Source: Vitellaria paradoxa (Eukaryota; Streptophyta; Magnoliopsida; Ericales; Sapotaceae). From it: 64,000 nucleotides of DNA. The position numbers were made by a program, and so were the translations under genes. The stretch spans positions 36,666,419 through 36,730,418 of the forward strand of contig CM034239.1 of assembly GCA_019916065.1 (NCBI GenBank), read 5' to 3'. Below are positions 1 through 11,719 of the stretch, one piece after another. Below the pieces are notes generated by a model. The model was not told the DNA's origin. It worked only from the letters and a program-made list of their open reading frames with translations, and did no database searches. Positions within the stretch are counted from its first letter, which is position 1. Each line of letters starts with the position of its first letter.

Positions 1-947
1 CTAGTGCTAGCATTATTATCTTGGTTCTTTATGTGAATGATATGATCATAATAAAGAATGATCATTAAAGTATTGTGGAATTTAAGAAGTTGTTAAAGGA
101 TTTTTTTCGTATAAAAGATTTTGACACTCTCACTTATTTTCTCAGGATAAAACTATCACATTTCGCTGATAAAATATTTCTTACTCAGCGGAAGTACATT
201 AAGGATTTACTTAAATTGTCCAATCTTACTGATTATAAAACATGTGTTACCCCAATGGAACAAAACTTGAAATTGAAGTGGGATGAGGGCAACCAATATC
301 AAACTCTACTTTATATCAGCATTTAGTGGGCAATCTAATTTATCTTACTATAACATAATCTGGTATCTCTTTTGTCATCCAAAATGTAAGTCAGTTTGTT
401 TCTAATCCAAGGCGACATCATCTTTCTGCCCTCCATCATATTCTTCGCTACCTTAATGGTACATGTGATTATAAGCTTAATTTCCCTATGCTGGTTGTGT
501 TGAAACACAATGCTCTCTTTTGGGGTAATGTGTTTATATAAGTGCTTCTCCCATCCTTGGAAGTGTAAGAAGTAGGAGAGGGTGTCTAAATTTTCCACAG
601 ACGCTTAGTATCATTCTATGTCCTCTATCAGTTTTGAAATTGTACAATTTCAATGACTTCTTGGGGAACTTGGTGTCACTTGCTCTCAACCAACAACTCT
701 TTATGGAGACAATACTAGTGCCATTAATATTGCAACTAATCCGGTGCATCATAAGCGGACTAAGCATATTGAGGTAGATTGTCATTATGTTTGCGAGTTG
801 ATTCAAGATAAGATTCTCGCACTAGCTTATGTCTCCTCCCATGATCAAATCGTTGATTTGTTTACCAAGTCCATGTCTTCTACTCGTCATGTCTATCTCG
901 TTGGCAAATTGACACTTGTTGATAATTACCATCAATTTGAGGGGGGA
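1..947 (+). mobile_element. Ty1/copia retrotransposon, 3' fragment (reverse transcriptase end and RNase H), decayed
   Basis: The plus strand encodes the end of a copia polyprotein in pieces. The reverse transcriptase tail is recognisable from a degenerate active-site motif (LYVNDM, where YVDDM is usual) near position 35, then the conserved stretches TYFLRIKLSH and LTQRKYIKDLL. The RNase H end is recognisable from YGDNTSAINIATNPVHHKRTKHI near 705-775 and DQIVDLFTKSM near 845-875. The reading frame is broken by stops near 66-68 and 324-326 and by shifts between 330 and 700, so this is not a working gene. The element enters from outside the window, so its gag, protease and integrase parts cannot be assessed. 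The purine-rich stretch just before 948 is the expected polypurine tract. Confidence 0.9.
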
Positions 948-1165
948 TGTTAGAAGGAGAAGATTTTGCCTAATATTGAGGAAAGACTAATCAACACAGA
1001 TTGGAAGTTAAGAGGAAATCCTTCCTAATATTATGTGTTGCAAGTATGAATATATTGTTTCCTTATATAGATTAGTTTATCCTGTATAGAATAGGTATGT
1101 CTCTGTATATATTTTGGAAGGCTCCTACACACTTAATCAAGAAGGGGATTTTATTTCTCCAAAAT
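948..1165 (+). repeat. Candidate 3' LTR of the copia fragment (right end uncertain)
   Basis: The sequence after the polypurine tract GAGGGGGGA starts TGTTAGAAGGAG, as a copia 3' LTR should. It contains promoter-like TATATAG and TATATATTTT stretches. The partner LTR is outside the window, so the right border is only a guess. Confidence 0.5.
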
Positions 1166-2477
1166 TGTTTGTAGCGCTCCCAGTGAATCTCACCTACATT
1201 TTTGTACTAGTCTCACTCAGGTTGTGGATGAACCTTCTATGTTTGAACACTGCCCAAAGCCTCATATCCAAGCCAACATGTCCGCATTCCTGTTGACCCT
1301 TCGATTTAGCTCAGGCTATAGAATGGCTTCCTTCATTTTGTCGATAAATAAGCAATGTTAGAACATTTTGCACCATTTATCAATAGAAAATATTGTTGCA
1401 TTTTCCATGACCCCCCATCCACTTCTAGACATTTTTTTAACTGCCTTTGATGAATCTGACATGATGAAAATAAGCAGTGAGGAAAAGCTGACAAGCAGGG
1501 CTTTCCAAATTGCTTTATGTTTTGATTCATTAGAGTACATCACCCCTGCATTGTTGGAGTCATCCAAATTTCATTTAAACCAAACTTTTCGGCCTTTGTG
1601 GGGGCCTGCCAAGACGCTTTTTCCTTGCTGATTTGGTGTTGGTCTAGTAGCCACTATGAAGAATCCATGAGCTTCAAACCTTACTAAACAAAAGCTGCAA
1701 AAATAGCTCGTACCCAAAGTCCGATTCTAATAAATACCAAGTAATAAACCTCCTTCCATATTTAGGACCTATTATATATAGTTGTGTCACTTTTATTACT
1801 ATACATTTGATCAAGTTACAATATCATCCCTCTATTCAATTCTGTTAAAAAATGAATTGGACAGAGGATTGACATTTAAATTGAATCAAATTTAAATGGG
1901 TAAAGTGGCAAAACTAAAAATACGAATTCCTAAATGAGATTTTGTGATACAAGACTTGCTCAAACTCATTCATTTACAAAATGAGTATAGCTTAACAATA
2001 AATAAATAAATAAATAATACGGCTAGTTTAATAAAGCCCAAAAATTAGTCATCCATAATAGTTGATATATGATTTTCTGCCGCTGCATTCTTTATAAGCC
2101 CCATTTGGAAGTCAAATTTTTAGTTTTTTTTTTTAACAAAAGTTGGTAGGTAAAACTTTTGTGTGTTTAGTAAAAACTGTAAAATAAATAAAAATTTTTA
2201 ATAATTTTTGGTAACTTTTAAATGTTTGATAAAAATTTTGGTAATTTTTGAGTTAGATTAAAATAAAATGATCATTATATGCCTCGCTAACTCAGTAAAA
2301 GTTGTTTAACAACTTGCCAACTCAACAAAATTAATAATTTTTTATATTTTACCAAATATTTAGAATACCAAAAATTAGTGTTTTTTTTTTTCTCAAATGT
2401 GGTCAAAGTGTTTAATCTATTTCTTTATTCCTTTCTAGAAGTCTTCAAAATATTAGAGTTCTTAAGCTTGCCAACTA
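1166..2477. other. Intergenic AT-rich DNA, no gene recognised
   Basis: Only short open frames occur here. The longest, 1368-1631 on the plus strand, would give 87 residues but matches no family I recognise and has no splice context that I could defend. The stretch 2100-2400 is low-complexity A/T. Confidence 0.5.
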
Positions 2478-2625
2478 AGGGTGTGTTTGAAATGATATAA
2501 AACGAAATAAGGTAAGATAAGTCGTAAGTTTGTAAATCGTGTATTAAGAAAAAAATAAATAATTTTTAGATATTTTCAAAAAATTTTAAAAGTTTTTAGA
2601 TTTTATTTCATACCGAACGCGCCCT
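2478..2625. mobile_element. MITE-like inverted-repeat element
   Basis: The left end reads AGGGTGTGTTTGAAATGA and the reverse complement of the right end reads AGGGCGCGTTCGGTATGA, so about 14 of 18 positions agree. The 148-bp interior is AT-rich and non-coding. This is the shape of a plant MITE. No clean target-site duplication was found, so the superfamily is open. Similar-looking stretches occur near 5720-5877 and 53826-53982. Confidence 0.5.
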
Positions 2626-5461
2626 AAACATAAAATACAACTGGAAAACAGCAAAACACATGGAGATCAAAATGGTGAAAAGGTACCTCGGTCGGCGTTG
2701 GATGGTAAAAGTCATGAAACAGTAAATTTTGGATGCATGTGAAAAGTCACTTTCTACCTTTTAATTAGGAAGTTTCCTCTGAAAGGTAAACCGTAAAACA
2801 GGGAATGCCTGCCGAAACAAATATACCCTCAAAAGAATTAGAAGATGCACAAAGCATACAAACATTTGTAGCTAAAATTTCCAAAGCGATTCCCAAGGAG
2901 TCTCTCTCTCTATGGCTTCGAGCTAAGAGAGCGGTTAGGTTTGAATTTCCCCCTTGGCGTAGATTCAACACCCTGACTGTGATCTAAGTTTTATGGTTTG
3001 TTTCCCCAAGTCTTCTTCTGTTTACCTTTTATTGCTTGTTTTTGTTCGTTTTGTTCGCCTTGCATCCAATTGGGAAAGTTTGGTACTGCAGTAGCTGCGT
3101 TTAATGTAGTAAAAAATAAGATAAATTGAGATAAAATGTGATTTAAGATTAATTTTGGTACTTTTTTTGTTGAATAGTAGTAAATCATGGAAACGATTTT
3201 TCAAATTCGTTCTCATGGATTCAAAAAAATTCACATAAAATATTTTTTTGGTTTGAAAGCTTTTAACACGAAAAATATTATTATAAAGAAAATTTACGCA
3301 TTCGGTTAATCTCCTTTCAGATTTTTTGATTTTTTAGTGAAATATTGAAATTTTTTTAAATTAATAATGGCAGAAATTTGAATGATATAGAGGTTGTTGG
3401 AAATTTATAATAATTTATTTTATTTGTTGAAAGTCCAAACACAGAATAATAAGAGTAATAAGTTTATGATGTTTAGATTTGGAATGAAAAAGTAATATTA
3501 CTTAATAATAATTATAGTATGTTTGATATACTAAAAATTTAAGAAAAGAAAAAAACAAAAGCTAATTCTTTCTAGAATTAGAGTAAATTGATTATAGCTA
3601 AAAGTTAATATTTAATTTTAGTAAAATATTATAATAAAATAAATCATCATGATAATTGTTATTGTAATAATAATTAATTTTAATAAAATATATATTATTA
3701 AAAAATATAATTTTAAATAAAAATATTAATTATAAAAAATAATTTTATCATAGATTAATATTTCAATAGCAATTAATTTTAATAATAAATTATTATTTGT
3801 TAAAAATTATTTTTATTTTGATACAATAATTTAAGTTTGTTTACATAAATTATTAATTTTAATAAATTATATTAACACAATATATGAGAAATAATTTTTA
3901 TTTGATAAAACATTTTAATAAGTAATTATTAATTATGAAAAATAATTTTAGTCTGAGAAAATAATTAATTTTAATCATAAACTAATATTTTAATAGCATT
4001 AATTTAATAAAATAAAATAAAAATTTTAATAATAAATCATTATTGTATAATAATTATTATAATTATTTATAGAAAAAAGTTGCCAAGAGTTTTTACTGGG
4101 ATATAAAGAATGCTTTACGGGAGTAATATATAAAATAATATAATTTTTCCATTACTCTCCGTTATTCACTTCCTCTCACCAATAACAATTGGGGGTAATC
4201 CTTACCCTACTACAAGAAAAAAATATTTTGCCTATTAATTTCTCCTACCAAATATAAATTTGATCGTTAAATAGTGATTTTTCTCGATCAAATTAAGATT
4301 AATTGTTAATCGTAGATTTTTTTCAACTAAATAAAAATTGACCACCAAAGGGTTTTTTGCCTACCAATTAGTTACTAAAAGATTACCCTTTAACGACTAA
4401 AATTAATTTGATCGTTAAGAGTTACTTTTTCAACCAATTGGCCGCCAACAATTTGAATAAAAATAATAATGTATTTATTATCCTTGCCGACTAAATTCCT
4501 ACATCGATCAATTAACAAAGATAATGAATTCAAAACTGGGCTGCATTTTTTCATTTGCGACCCATATCACAGAGATTAGGTTGATCAGTAAAAGTGTCAC
4601 TCTTACCAATTGGTATAAAAAATATTATTTTTAATTATTTAACAAATTTTCACTTGAAATTCTAATAGTTGCCTACCCAAGAGGTGCAAAATAATACAAT
4701 ATTATAGTTAATCTAACATTTTCAGAATTATAATCATGTTTATTTGTTTTTATGTTTAAAAATAATTAATTTATTTTAGAATTGTGTTAATTTATTTAAA
4801 TTAATATATTAGTATCTCATCGAGCTCTCTTAATAATTTTAAGCCATGTTCATGTCGTGTCATATCCCATATTACCAATCTAACATAAAACTAGCCAGGA
4901 TGGAGGCCCCCTCCTCTGAAATGACAGGAATATTATTTGTGTGTATAAGTTATTTTAATCAAATTATATATACATATATATATATATATATTGGCCCCCT
5001 TCTCAATTAAGCTATGTGCTCAATTCTTTACTCCTCTATGCTACACATCCATAGAAATACAAATCTTTGACCTCCCACATTAGAAATTTTTGATTGTCTC
5101 TAAAGCCCGTGATGATTTTAAGAGTCATATATTCTAGTAAATTATCCGGCATTGGGAGCTAGCTCATTCAATGAATAACGTGTCCAAAAAACAGTGTTTG
5201 CAGTTTGCACAAGACTCACCAGTATGTGGCACGTATTCTACAACAATAAAGTACATATGAGAAAGGTTGGAGGAGTGAGTGAAAATTGTGAAATTTTTGC
5301 GGACTTTACGGGTTTCTTCTTGTAAGCTTGCAATTATCAAATTCTACCCAGCAGGAATCGGTACCTTTGCTTCTCAAATGTGTCCAAGGAACAAGTCCAA
5401 CCCAATACAAAACAACAACCCATCCACAACAGGTTTTCTCTCTGTGTCTGTGTGTGTGTTT

Positions 5462-5499
<38 letters not shown>

Positions 5500-6100
5500 C
5501 AGAATGGGTGAGGTAGTCCTTTAGGGGAACTTTCGTAAAGATCAAATGTCAATTCAAATCCCCGTTTCTTAATTCTATTTTAATATATGCTTTCTGTCTC
5601 ATAGGACTTTGGGCTTTTCCTTTGTATACACCACGGTCCAACACCACCAGACAACCAAGTGGGTGTACTCTCTGACCATGATCCTCAAGGTCTACCTTTG
5701 CGTTTGTTGGAACCCACATAGGGTGCGTTTCATAAGACAAAGAGTCAAATAAAATGGGATAGAATAAAATAAATTGTAAACTCATAATTTGTGTAATAAT
5801 ATTAAAATTAATAATTTTAAAAATTTTTAAATATTTTTTATCATTTCTTAAAATTTTTTTACCACTCTAAATGAAATCATACATATATATATATATATAA
5901 GATAATGCTATGATATACATACATTTACAGCAATTTGTTGGTGTACATGGCTGTTCCACGACCAGAACTGTTCCTATTTAAAAGAAGAAAAAAAAAAAGG
6001 GATAAATTGACACCCTAGCTAATGCATTGATCATTTTGTTTTCCTTTTCTCCTTTTGTGCCTCTACCTTTAATTTTTTATTTCTCCCTCACTTTCACATA
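2626..6100. other. Intergenic DNA: AT-rich tract, CACTA-like terminus and microsatellites, no gene
   Basis: 3400-4100 is extremely A/T-rich with repeated AATTATTAATTTTAATAA-like words. At 4208-4220 TACTACAAGAAAA matches the CACTACAAGAAAA end of plant CACTA transposons in 12 of 13 bases and is followed by GATCGTTAA-type subterminal repeats up to about 4510; no matching right end was found. (AT)n lies near 4970-4992, (GT)n near 5446-5459 and (AG)n near 5464-5493. A weak inverted-repeat candidate lies at 5720-5877. No gene is supported. Confidence 0.5.
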
Positions 6101-6256
6101 GGGAGTGTTTGATTAGCAAAAATTTAATTAAAAAGTATAGTAAATGTACAAAATTTTAATATAAAAGTGATATGTGATAAAATTTGATTGCAAAAAAGAA
6201 CAAAAAAATTAATAAAAATTAGTGAATTTTGATTAATTCTAATTAATCAAACACCC
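6101..6256. mobile_element. MITE-like element with short terminal inverted repeats
   Basis: The left end GGGAGTGTTTGATTAG and the reverse complement of the right end GGGTGTTTGATTAATT form an inverted repeat of about 13 bp with one gap. The interior is AT-rich and has no coding capacity. It looks like a small non-autonomous DNA transposon; a target-site duplication is not clear. Confidence 0.5.
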
Positions 6257-6358
6257 TTATAACCTTCAAGGTACATACCCAGAAATGCACAAAATTGACG
6301 TTGTTGATATTAGTACGTACATAAAGGCCAATTAAGAAGGGACAAATTTAAAATTATA

Positions 6359-6537
6359 CCATTTTAGGTTAGTTCAAGTGGCTTGTGGTATGTTCCATAT
6401 TGAGACCATACGAATTCAATTCTTAACTCAAGTATGGTGTGCGTGAGGGGTAACGTATATCTCCCCCAGTTTACCCATCGGTTACGTAGTTCATTGAGAG
6501 TTGCAATAAACCGATGAGAGTTTTGGGTTACCAAAAA
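6359..6537 (+). mobile_element. tRNA-derived SINE with target-site duplication
   Basis: The element starts with a box A-like word (TAGTTCAAGTGGC, about 6369) and has a degenerate box B-like word (GAATTCAATTC, about 6412), and ends in an A-run. It is flanked by AAATTTAAAATTATA at 6344-6358 and AAATTTAGAATTACA at 6538-6552, a 15-bp duplication with two mismatches. Polymerase III boxes, an A-tail and a long target-site duplication together are the signature of a SINE copied by LINE machinery. Confidence 0.7.
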
Positions 6538-6752
6538 AAATTTAGAATTACAAGATAATTTGTACTTCATTGTTAGAAACTATCAAAAATTCATTGTGAT
6601 TATTATTTTTTTGAATAATCTATAATTATTATTAGTCTTTTAAGCATTTTAACTCTTTCATCGGACATTTTCTGACTACGTCCATGGTTACGCATACTTT
6701 TTAACAGCTGGTGAAGGAGCAATCAAATGGGAACAAGAGTTTGATTAAACTT

Positions 6753-7012
6753 ACCCTTTGGGGTGGCCGAGTGGAGTTTGGGAGCGGCTGATAGGCTCAG
6801 TCCTTAAGGTTCCGAGTTCGAATCTCCCTTCAGTGGGACAGCCTTCCGTTTATTGTGGCGGATTTCTAACAGCTCCCTCAGTTGAACCGGTCAGCCAGGA
6901 CTTGTCTAGGCTGGTTTACCCTTCATGACCCTTTGCCGGTTAGGGTCACGGAGCGTGTCTCGCCCTGAACGCACCCCTTACGGAAAAGCGGGTGCAGACT
7001 CCCACATACCAG
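6753..7012 (+). mobile_element. tRNA-derived SINE, about 260 bp, with 16-bp perfect target-site duplication
   Basis: GAGTTTGATTAAACTT occurs at 6737-6752 and again at 7013-7028 and brackets the element. The head is tRNA-like: GGTGGCCGAGTGG (box A region) near 6762 and GTTCCGAGTTCGAATCTC (box B region) near 6810. The body is much more GC-rich than its surroundings and lacks a clear poly-A tail. It differs from the two neighbouring SINEs, so it is a separate family. Confidence 0.8.
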
Positions 7013-7660
7013 GAGTTTGATTAAACTTTAATGTTGTTCACCTCACTGCATTCCAAATAATTAGGAAATGAAAGGTCGACATACAAAAATGGGCGATATT
7101 TTAGTTAGTTCAACAAATTAAATGCATTCATACATTTTTAATTAAAAAAAATATAAATATATCTAAACTGTTAAATTTTAATCTAACTATCTCTTACCAC
7201 AAGTTAAAATATATTTCAGTCCCTCAAATTCAATAATTAGTGGGTTGATTTCAGTCACAGTCAAAATAATCAAATTAGTCATAGTAAAATGGGTCAATCG
7301 GTATTTACCAAAAAAAAATGGGTCAATCGGAATAAGGAAAAACAGTTTTATGTAATAAAGTTATAAATTTAATTAACAAGAAATTATTACCGTTTTATTT
7401 TTTATTTTTTTAATTTGACAACTTATTAAAAACTTTTTGACAAAACAAAACATCGTCAGCTAACAAAAATTCAAACCTGGCTTTTTAACAAACTTTCCAA
7501 GTAGACTCTGAAATTCAATTCTACCTTTCTGAAAATGTTGGATAGAGCCATGGAGAGTGGGGCTTATTGGCATTGGGATGGATGCTTTCACGTGATGTGC
7601 CTTTGAATTCGAAGCAGAAACGGAAATACCTTGAGTTTGAGAAACTTTTCTTTTTGGTCT

Positions 7661-7694
<34 letters not shown>

Positions 7695-7740
7695 TTTAAG
7701 GCAGGAATGAAGCTTGAAATTATGACATTTTAAGAAATTA

Positions 7741-7911
7741 TTTTTTTTTTAATATCTCAGGGTGTTCGGGCTGACTTGCGCGCACCTCGACTAATTCCTG
7801 AGAACTGAAGTTAACGACCGGGTAAACCTCCATTGACCCTGAGTAAACTCGAACTAATGAAAATTGGGGAGCAAATCCAAGATCTCACCAGTTGAATTAA
7901 CCCTCAAAATT
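7741..7911 (-). mobile_element. tRNA-derived SINE (minus strand) with 15-bp perfect target-site duplication
   Basis: CATTTTAAGAAATTA is found at 7726-7740 and 7912-7926. Read on the minus strand, the element begins with TTAATTCAACTGGTGAGATC (box A-like), has TAGTTCGAGTTTACTC (box B-like) about 50 bases later, and ends in an A-run that appears as the T-run at 7741-7750. This is a complete SINE by structure. Confidence 0.8.
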
Positions 7912-7926
7912 CATTTTAAGAAATTA

Positions 7927-8670
7927 ATTATAGTCTCCTGATAAAAGAATTTGAACTTTCCATCTTTAGAATTGTGATGCAATGATAAAAAGTTAAATAT
8001 ATACCATTCTTATTCTCATTTATTGATGTGCCAAATAAGATAACTCTCTCGAATTTCATTCCTATGCTCCTTTTTTTTAGTTCCAATTTCCAAATGATAT
8101 ACAAAACATACTCTTATGCTATTTTGATTAATCATATATTTCAAGAACTAAAATATATAAGAATTTTTCGGTGAACATAAATTTTTATGATAATTTGGTT
8201 GATCTTTAATCGTGAAATCAAAACATTCTTTTTTCTTAATTTGTATAATATAGAGTTTTGAGAAAATCTAATACTGTATTTAAAATTTTACACACGATAA
8301 AACTCTTTGTAAAACGTAAATGTGAATTGACAATTTTGTTTTTATTAGTTAAATGTCTTTGTAAAATAAAAAATTATTAATTTAATCTTTCAAGTTATAT
8401 TCTCATTTTATTTTAAAAAATATTTATAAAAACCAAATATTAGCAGAAGAAATTCTCATTCGAATTGCTTGATGTACCAAATGTTGAAATTCTCTGTGTT
8501 CCTGTTATTTTTCTCATGTTCCTACAACTATTTCCACTCCCAATCTCACAGCAACTAGATAAAGCATTAGGAAAAAAAAAAGTTATTTTTTAATGAGAAA
8601 ATAAGATAATTAAAAATGACATAGCTATAGTATTACCATAATAAAAAAAATGCTACTTTACCAAAATTTT
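7927..8670. other. Intergenic AT-rich DNA, nothing recognised
   Basis: The stretch is AT-rich with scattered A/T runs. I see no open frame of useful length, no inverted repeat and no RNA gene. Confidence 0.5.
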
Positions 8671-8672
8671 TA

Positions 8673-10446
8673 GAGTTAATTACACTAACACTCTCTCAAC
8701 TATACTGAATTTTTAACTTACCCCCTTCTTCTATTAATCCTTATACTTTGATCCATCATCTATTTAAAAGCGGTTCCGTTTAGAAACTATTAAAAAAATC
8801 CGTTAACTTTTTATTTATTTATTATTTCTTAATTATCTCGGTCGGTTTATTACTTACATATTCAAATTTAAAACTAATCTCTAGAGGTCGACATGGGTTT
8901 GCTCATATAAATCATTCAATTTTCTGTTATAAATTAAATAAATCAAAATTTTCTTATTTATCCCATCTAAGAAAATTTTTATTTTCGGTATAAAAATAGA
9001 GTAAAACTGAATGAAAACTAAAAAATAAAAAAAAAAGAAAACAAATTAAACCTAATAATTTTGAGTGTTTAATTTTATAATATTTTCATTTGATTTAGTT
9101 ATTTGTTAATTTACATTTAGCTTAAAGTTTAAACCAAATTTTGAGAATACATTCTCTTCTCTTTATTATTAAATTAAGTATATATAATAAATATAGAACA
9201 AAAAATAAAAATATTTATTATTAAGATCTAAGAATTGATTTGATTATATTTTTTATTAAAATTAGGTTCGGGTCTTTTTTTTGTAGGATAAAAAATTCGA
9301 TTTATTTAATTTATAATAGAAAATCGAATGATTTGTCTAATTTAACCCACATATATCTCTAGTGATAAGTTCTATTTTTGAATATATATGAATAATAATC
9401 ACCTTAGAAATAGATTGAGATAATTAAGGAATAATGTAGTGTGCATATGAATGAAAAAAGAAATAAGAAGGTAAGAAAACGACACATAGAATTTAACGTC
9501 GTTCAGCCAAATTACCTACGCCTACGATGCTTGAATATTTCTCTGTTATTAACTGCAAAATTCCCTTATAGGGTTACATAGTACAAAAACACATATATAT
9601 ACTAAAAAAACCATGACCATGTTAATAAAATCAAAATACTCATACCGTACCACAGGAGGTTACGTCCCCCGCACCTCCACGCAACAACACGTGTACTCTT
9701 ACAAAGGAATTTCCTACGCTTCACTCTACTTTGAAAACTTCTCGTCCCTTGCTAATTCTTCAATCCGAATATGAATCACATATCACAAAAAATAATAAAT
9801 AAATAAAAAATAAACAGATTTTTTTAACTATTTTCAAACGGAACTTCTTTTAAATAGATAAAGATGTCAAAATATTATAGTTAATGGATTAATAAGTAAA
9901 TTGAAAATCAAAAATAGTTTGAAGAGTGTCAATGTAATTAACTCAAATTTTTAATAAGAAAACTCTAGCCCAAAAAAAAAAAAAAAAAAAATTGACGGTA
10001 GCATTCTTGTAGGGTTACATATTACAAAAACACATATATATACTGAAAAACCATGATCATGTCAATAAAATCAAAATACTCATATCGTACCGCAAAAGGT
10101 TATGTTCCCCGCACCCTCACGTAACAACACGTGTACTCTTACAAAAGAATTTCCTACGCCTCACTCTATTTTGAAAACTTCTCGTCCCTTCCTAATTTTT
10201 CAATCTGAATATGAATCACATATCACAATAAATAATAAATAAATAAATAATAAACAGATTTTTTTAACTATTTTCAAACGAAACTTCTTTTAAATAAATA
10301 AAGAAGTCAAAATATTATAGTTAATGGATTAATAAGTAAATTGAAAATAAAAAATAGTTTGAAGAGTATCAATGTAATTAACTCAAATTTTTAATAAGAA
10401 AATTCTAGTCCAAAAAAATAAAATAAAATTGACGGTAGCATCCTTG
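8673..10446. repeat. Repeat block: inverted repeat arms and a 441-bp tandem duplication
   Basis: 9570-10009 is repeated at 10011-10446 with scattered substitutions (landmarks: AGGGTTACATA, ACACGTGTACTCTTACAAA, AATATGAATCACATATCACAA, TTGACGGTAGCAT). In addition, about 150 bp at 8673-8830 matches the reverse complement of the 3' part of each copy (GAGTTAATTACA next to TAAAAAAATCCGTT and TTTAAAAG). The block could be a non-autonomous transposon with long inverted arms whose right arm was duplicated. It has no coding capacity. Confidence 0.6.
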
Positions 10447-10536
10447 AAATAATTGAAATATCTCTTTCGTACTTCTTATTTGGGAGTGATTGGTTACTAA
10501 TAATTATGAATTCACGTAATAATTCGGGCAATATTA

Positions 10537-10897
10537 AGGTTTCGTTTGGAGTCTTAAAAAAATTTAAAAAAAACCTAAAAGTTGACATAGTTACCGTTGA
10601 CACGATCTACCAAAATTTTTAAATGCCGTTGGAACGCACCACATATGCTCCGTTCTAACGGATTTTGCCAAAATTCAAATAAAAGTGATCTAACACGTTT
10701 ACAAAAAAAATACACAAAACTCCAAAATTTTTTAAAATCTTCTACTAAAATTTTGACATGTGTCACTTTATATACTTTTTAATAATTTTATATCAAATCA
10801 AATATAAACATTTAACAATCATTACATAATAATTTTAAAATATACTTTTAAAAATTTTTAAAAATTTTTAAATTTAGTTGAGACCCAAACGTACCCT
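10537..10897. mobile_element. MITE-like element with ~18-bp imperfect inverted repeats
   Basis: The left end AGGTTTCGTTTGGAGTCT pairs with the right end, whose reverse complement is AGGGTACGTTTGGGTCTC, allowing a gap. The 361-bp interior has no coding capacity and includes a locally palindromic segment around CCGTTGGAACGCACC / CCGTTCTAACGG. No target-site duplication was resolved. Confidence 0.45.
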
Positions 10898-11089
10898 AAA
10901 ATTTTTGGACGATGCAGTAATAAAAGAAGTCCTGTAGTGTGACGTTACTTCTACTTTTGCTTAACCGGTACGTGTAAGAAAAAAGAAAGAAAGAACGAAA
11001 AGGAGAGGACCAAACAAAAAATAAAAAACAAAAACACAAAAATTGTTCTTGTAAGAAGATCTACGGAATCATCTTGTGAGATCCACACA

Positions 11090-11669
11090 CCATGCCCCTA
11101 AAGCTGGTCTCAAATTTCAAGCTGCATAGACTAGCTAGGTCTCTATACACACTACAAGGTCCGTGCATGGACCACACCCTCAGGCATATATATATATATA
11201 TATATATACATACACATACGTATATATTTACAAGCAAAAACACAAAAGAGAGAGAAATTAAAGCAATAGGTGTTTTCAGAGAGAGAGAGAGAGAGCAGAA
11301 CATCCATGCAATGCAAGCTAAACCATTAGACTCCAACGTTCACATATATGAATATGACCCCCAACAACGGGCCTAAACCAAAGGCTTTGAAGCATGCAAA
11401 CAACAAAAACAACAAACAACTATTTTGCTCAACCCCAAAAACCAATAAACTAATAATGCAGACCCCTTGGTTCCAGTTCTTTGCTTTGGCCCTTTTTATT
11501 TGGCCTCTTCTCTTCCCCCTTCGATACCCCCACTCCTCTCTCTCTCTCTCCAAAATTCACACCCTCTCTCTCTATCTCTCTGTTCCTCTGTGAAAGTCAA
11601 AACCCTTATTAATTCCCTAGCTACAAATACCCATTACTTTTTTTCCCTCAATTTTCACTTTTATATCTC

Positions 11670-11702
<33 letters not shown>

Positions 11703-11719
11703 AAGCTCTGTTGGTAAAG
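11090..11719 (+). promoter_or_regulatory. 5' flank and pyrimidine-rich leader of the SNEEZY-type gene
   Basis: The 600 bases before the start codon hold (AT)n near 11188-11212, (GA)n near 11278-11295, and two CT-rich tracts at about 11536-11582 and 11671-11702. Long CT tracts just before the ATG are common in plant 5' leaders and promoters. I did not find an unambiguous TATA box, so the transcription start is not assigned. Confidence 0.4.

Noticed and set aside
1368..1631. 87-codon open frame as a host gene
   Set aside because: No recognisable domain, no splice signals in the right phase and no neighbouring exon; left as intergenic.
6760..6830. tRNA gene (Leu/Ser-like head GGTGGCCGAGTGG)
   Set aside because: The head is tRNA-like but the segment is part of a 260-bp unit with a 16-bp target-site duplication; treated as a SINE head.
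11711..11719. Start of the SNEEZY-type gene at the TTG at 11711
   Set aside because: A non-ATG start is not supported; the ATG at 11720 is in frame and close to the family's usual N-terminus.
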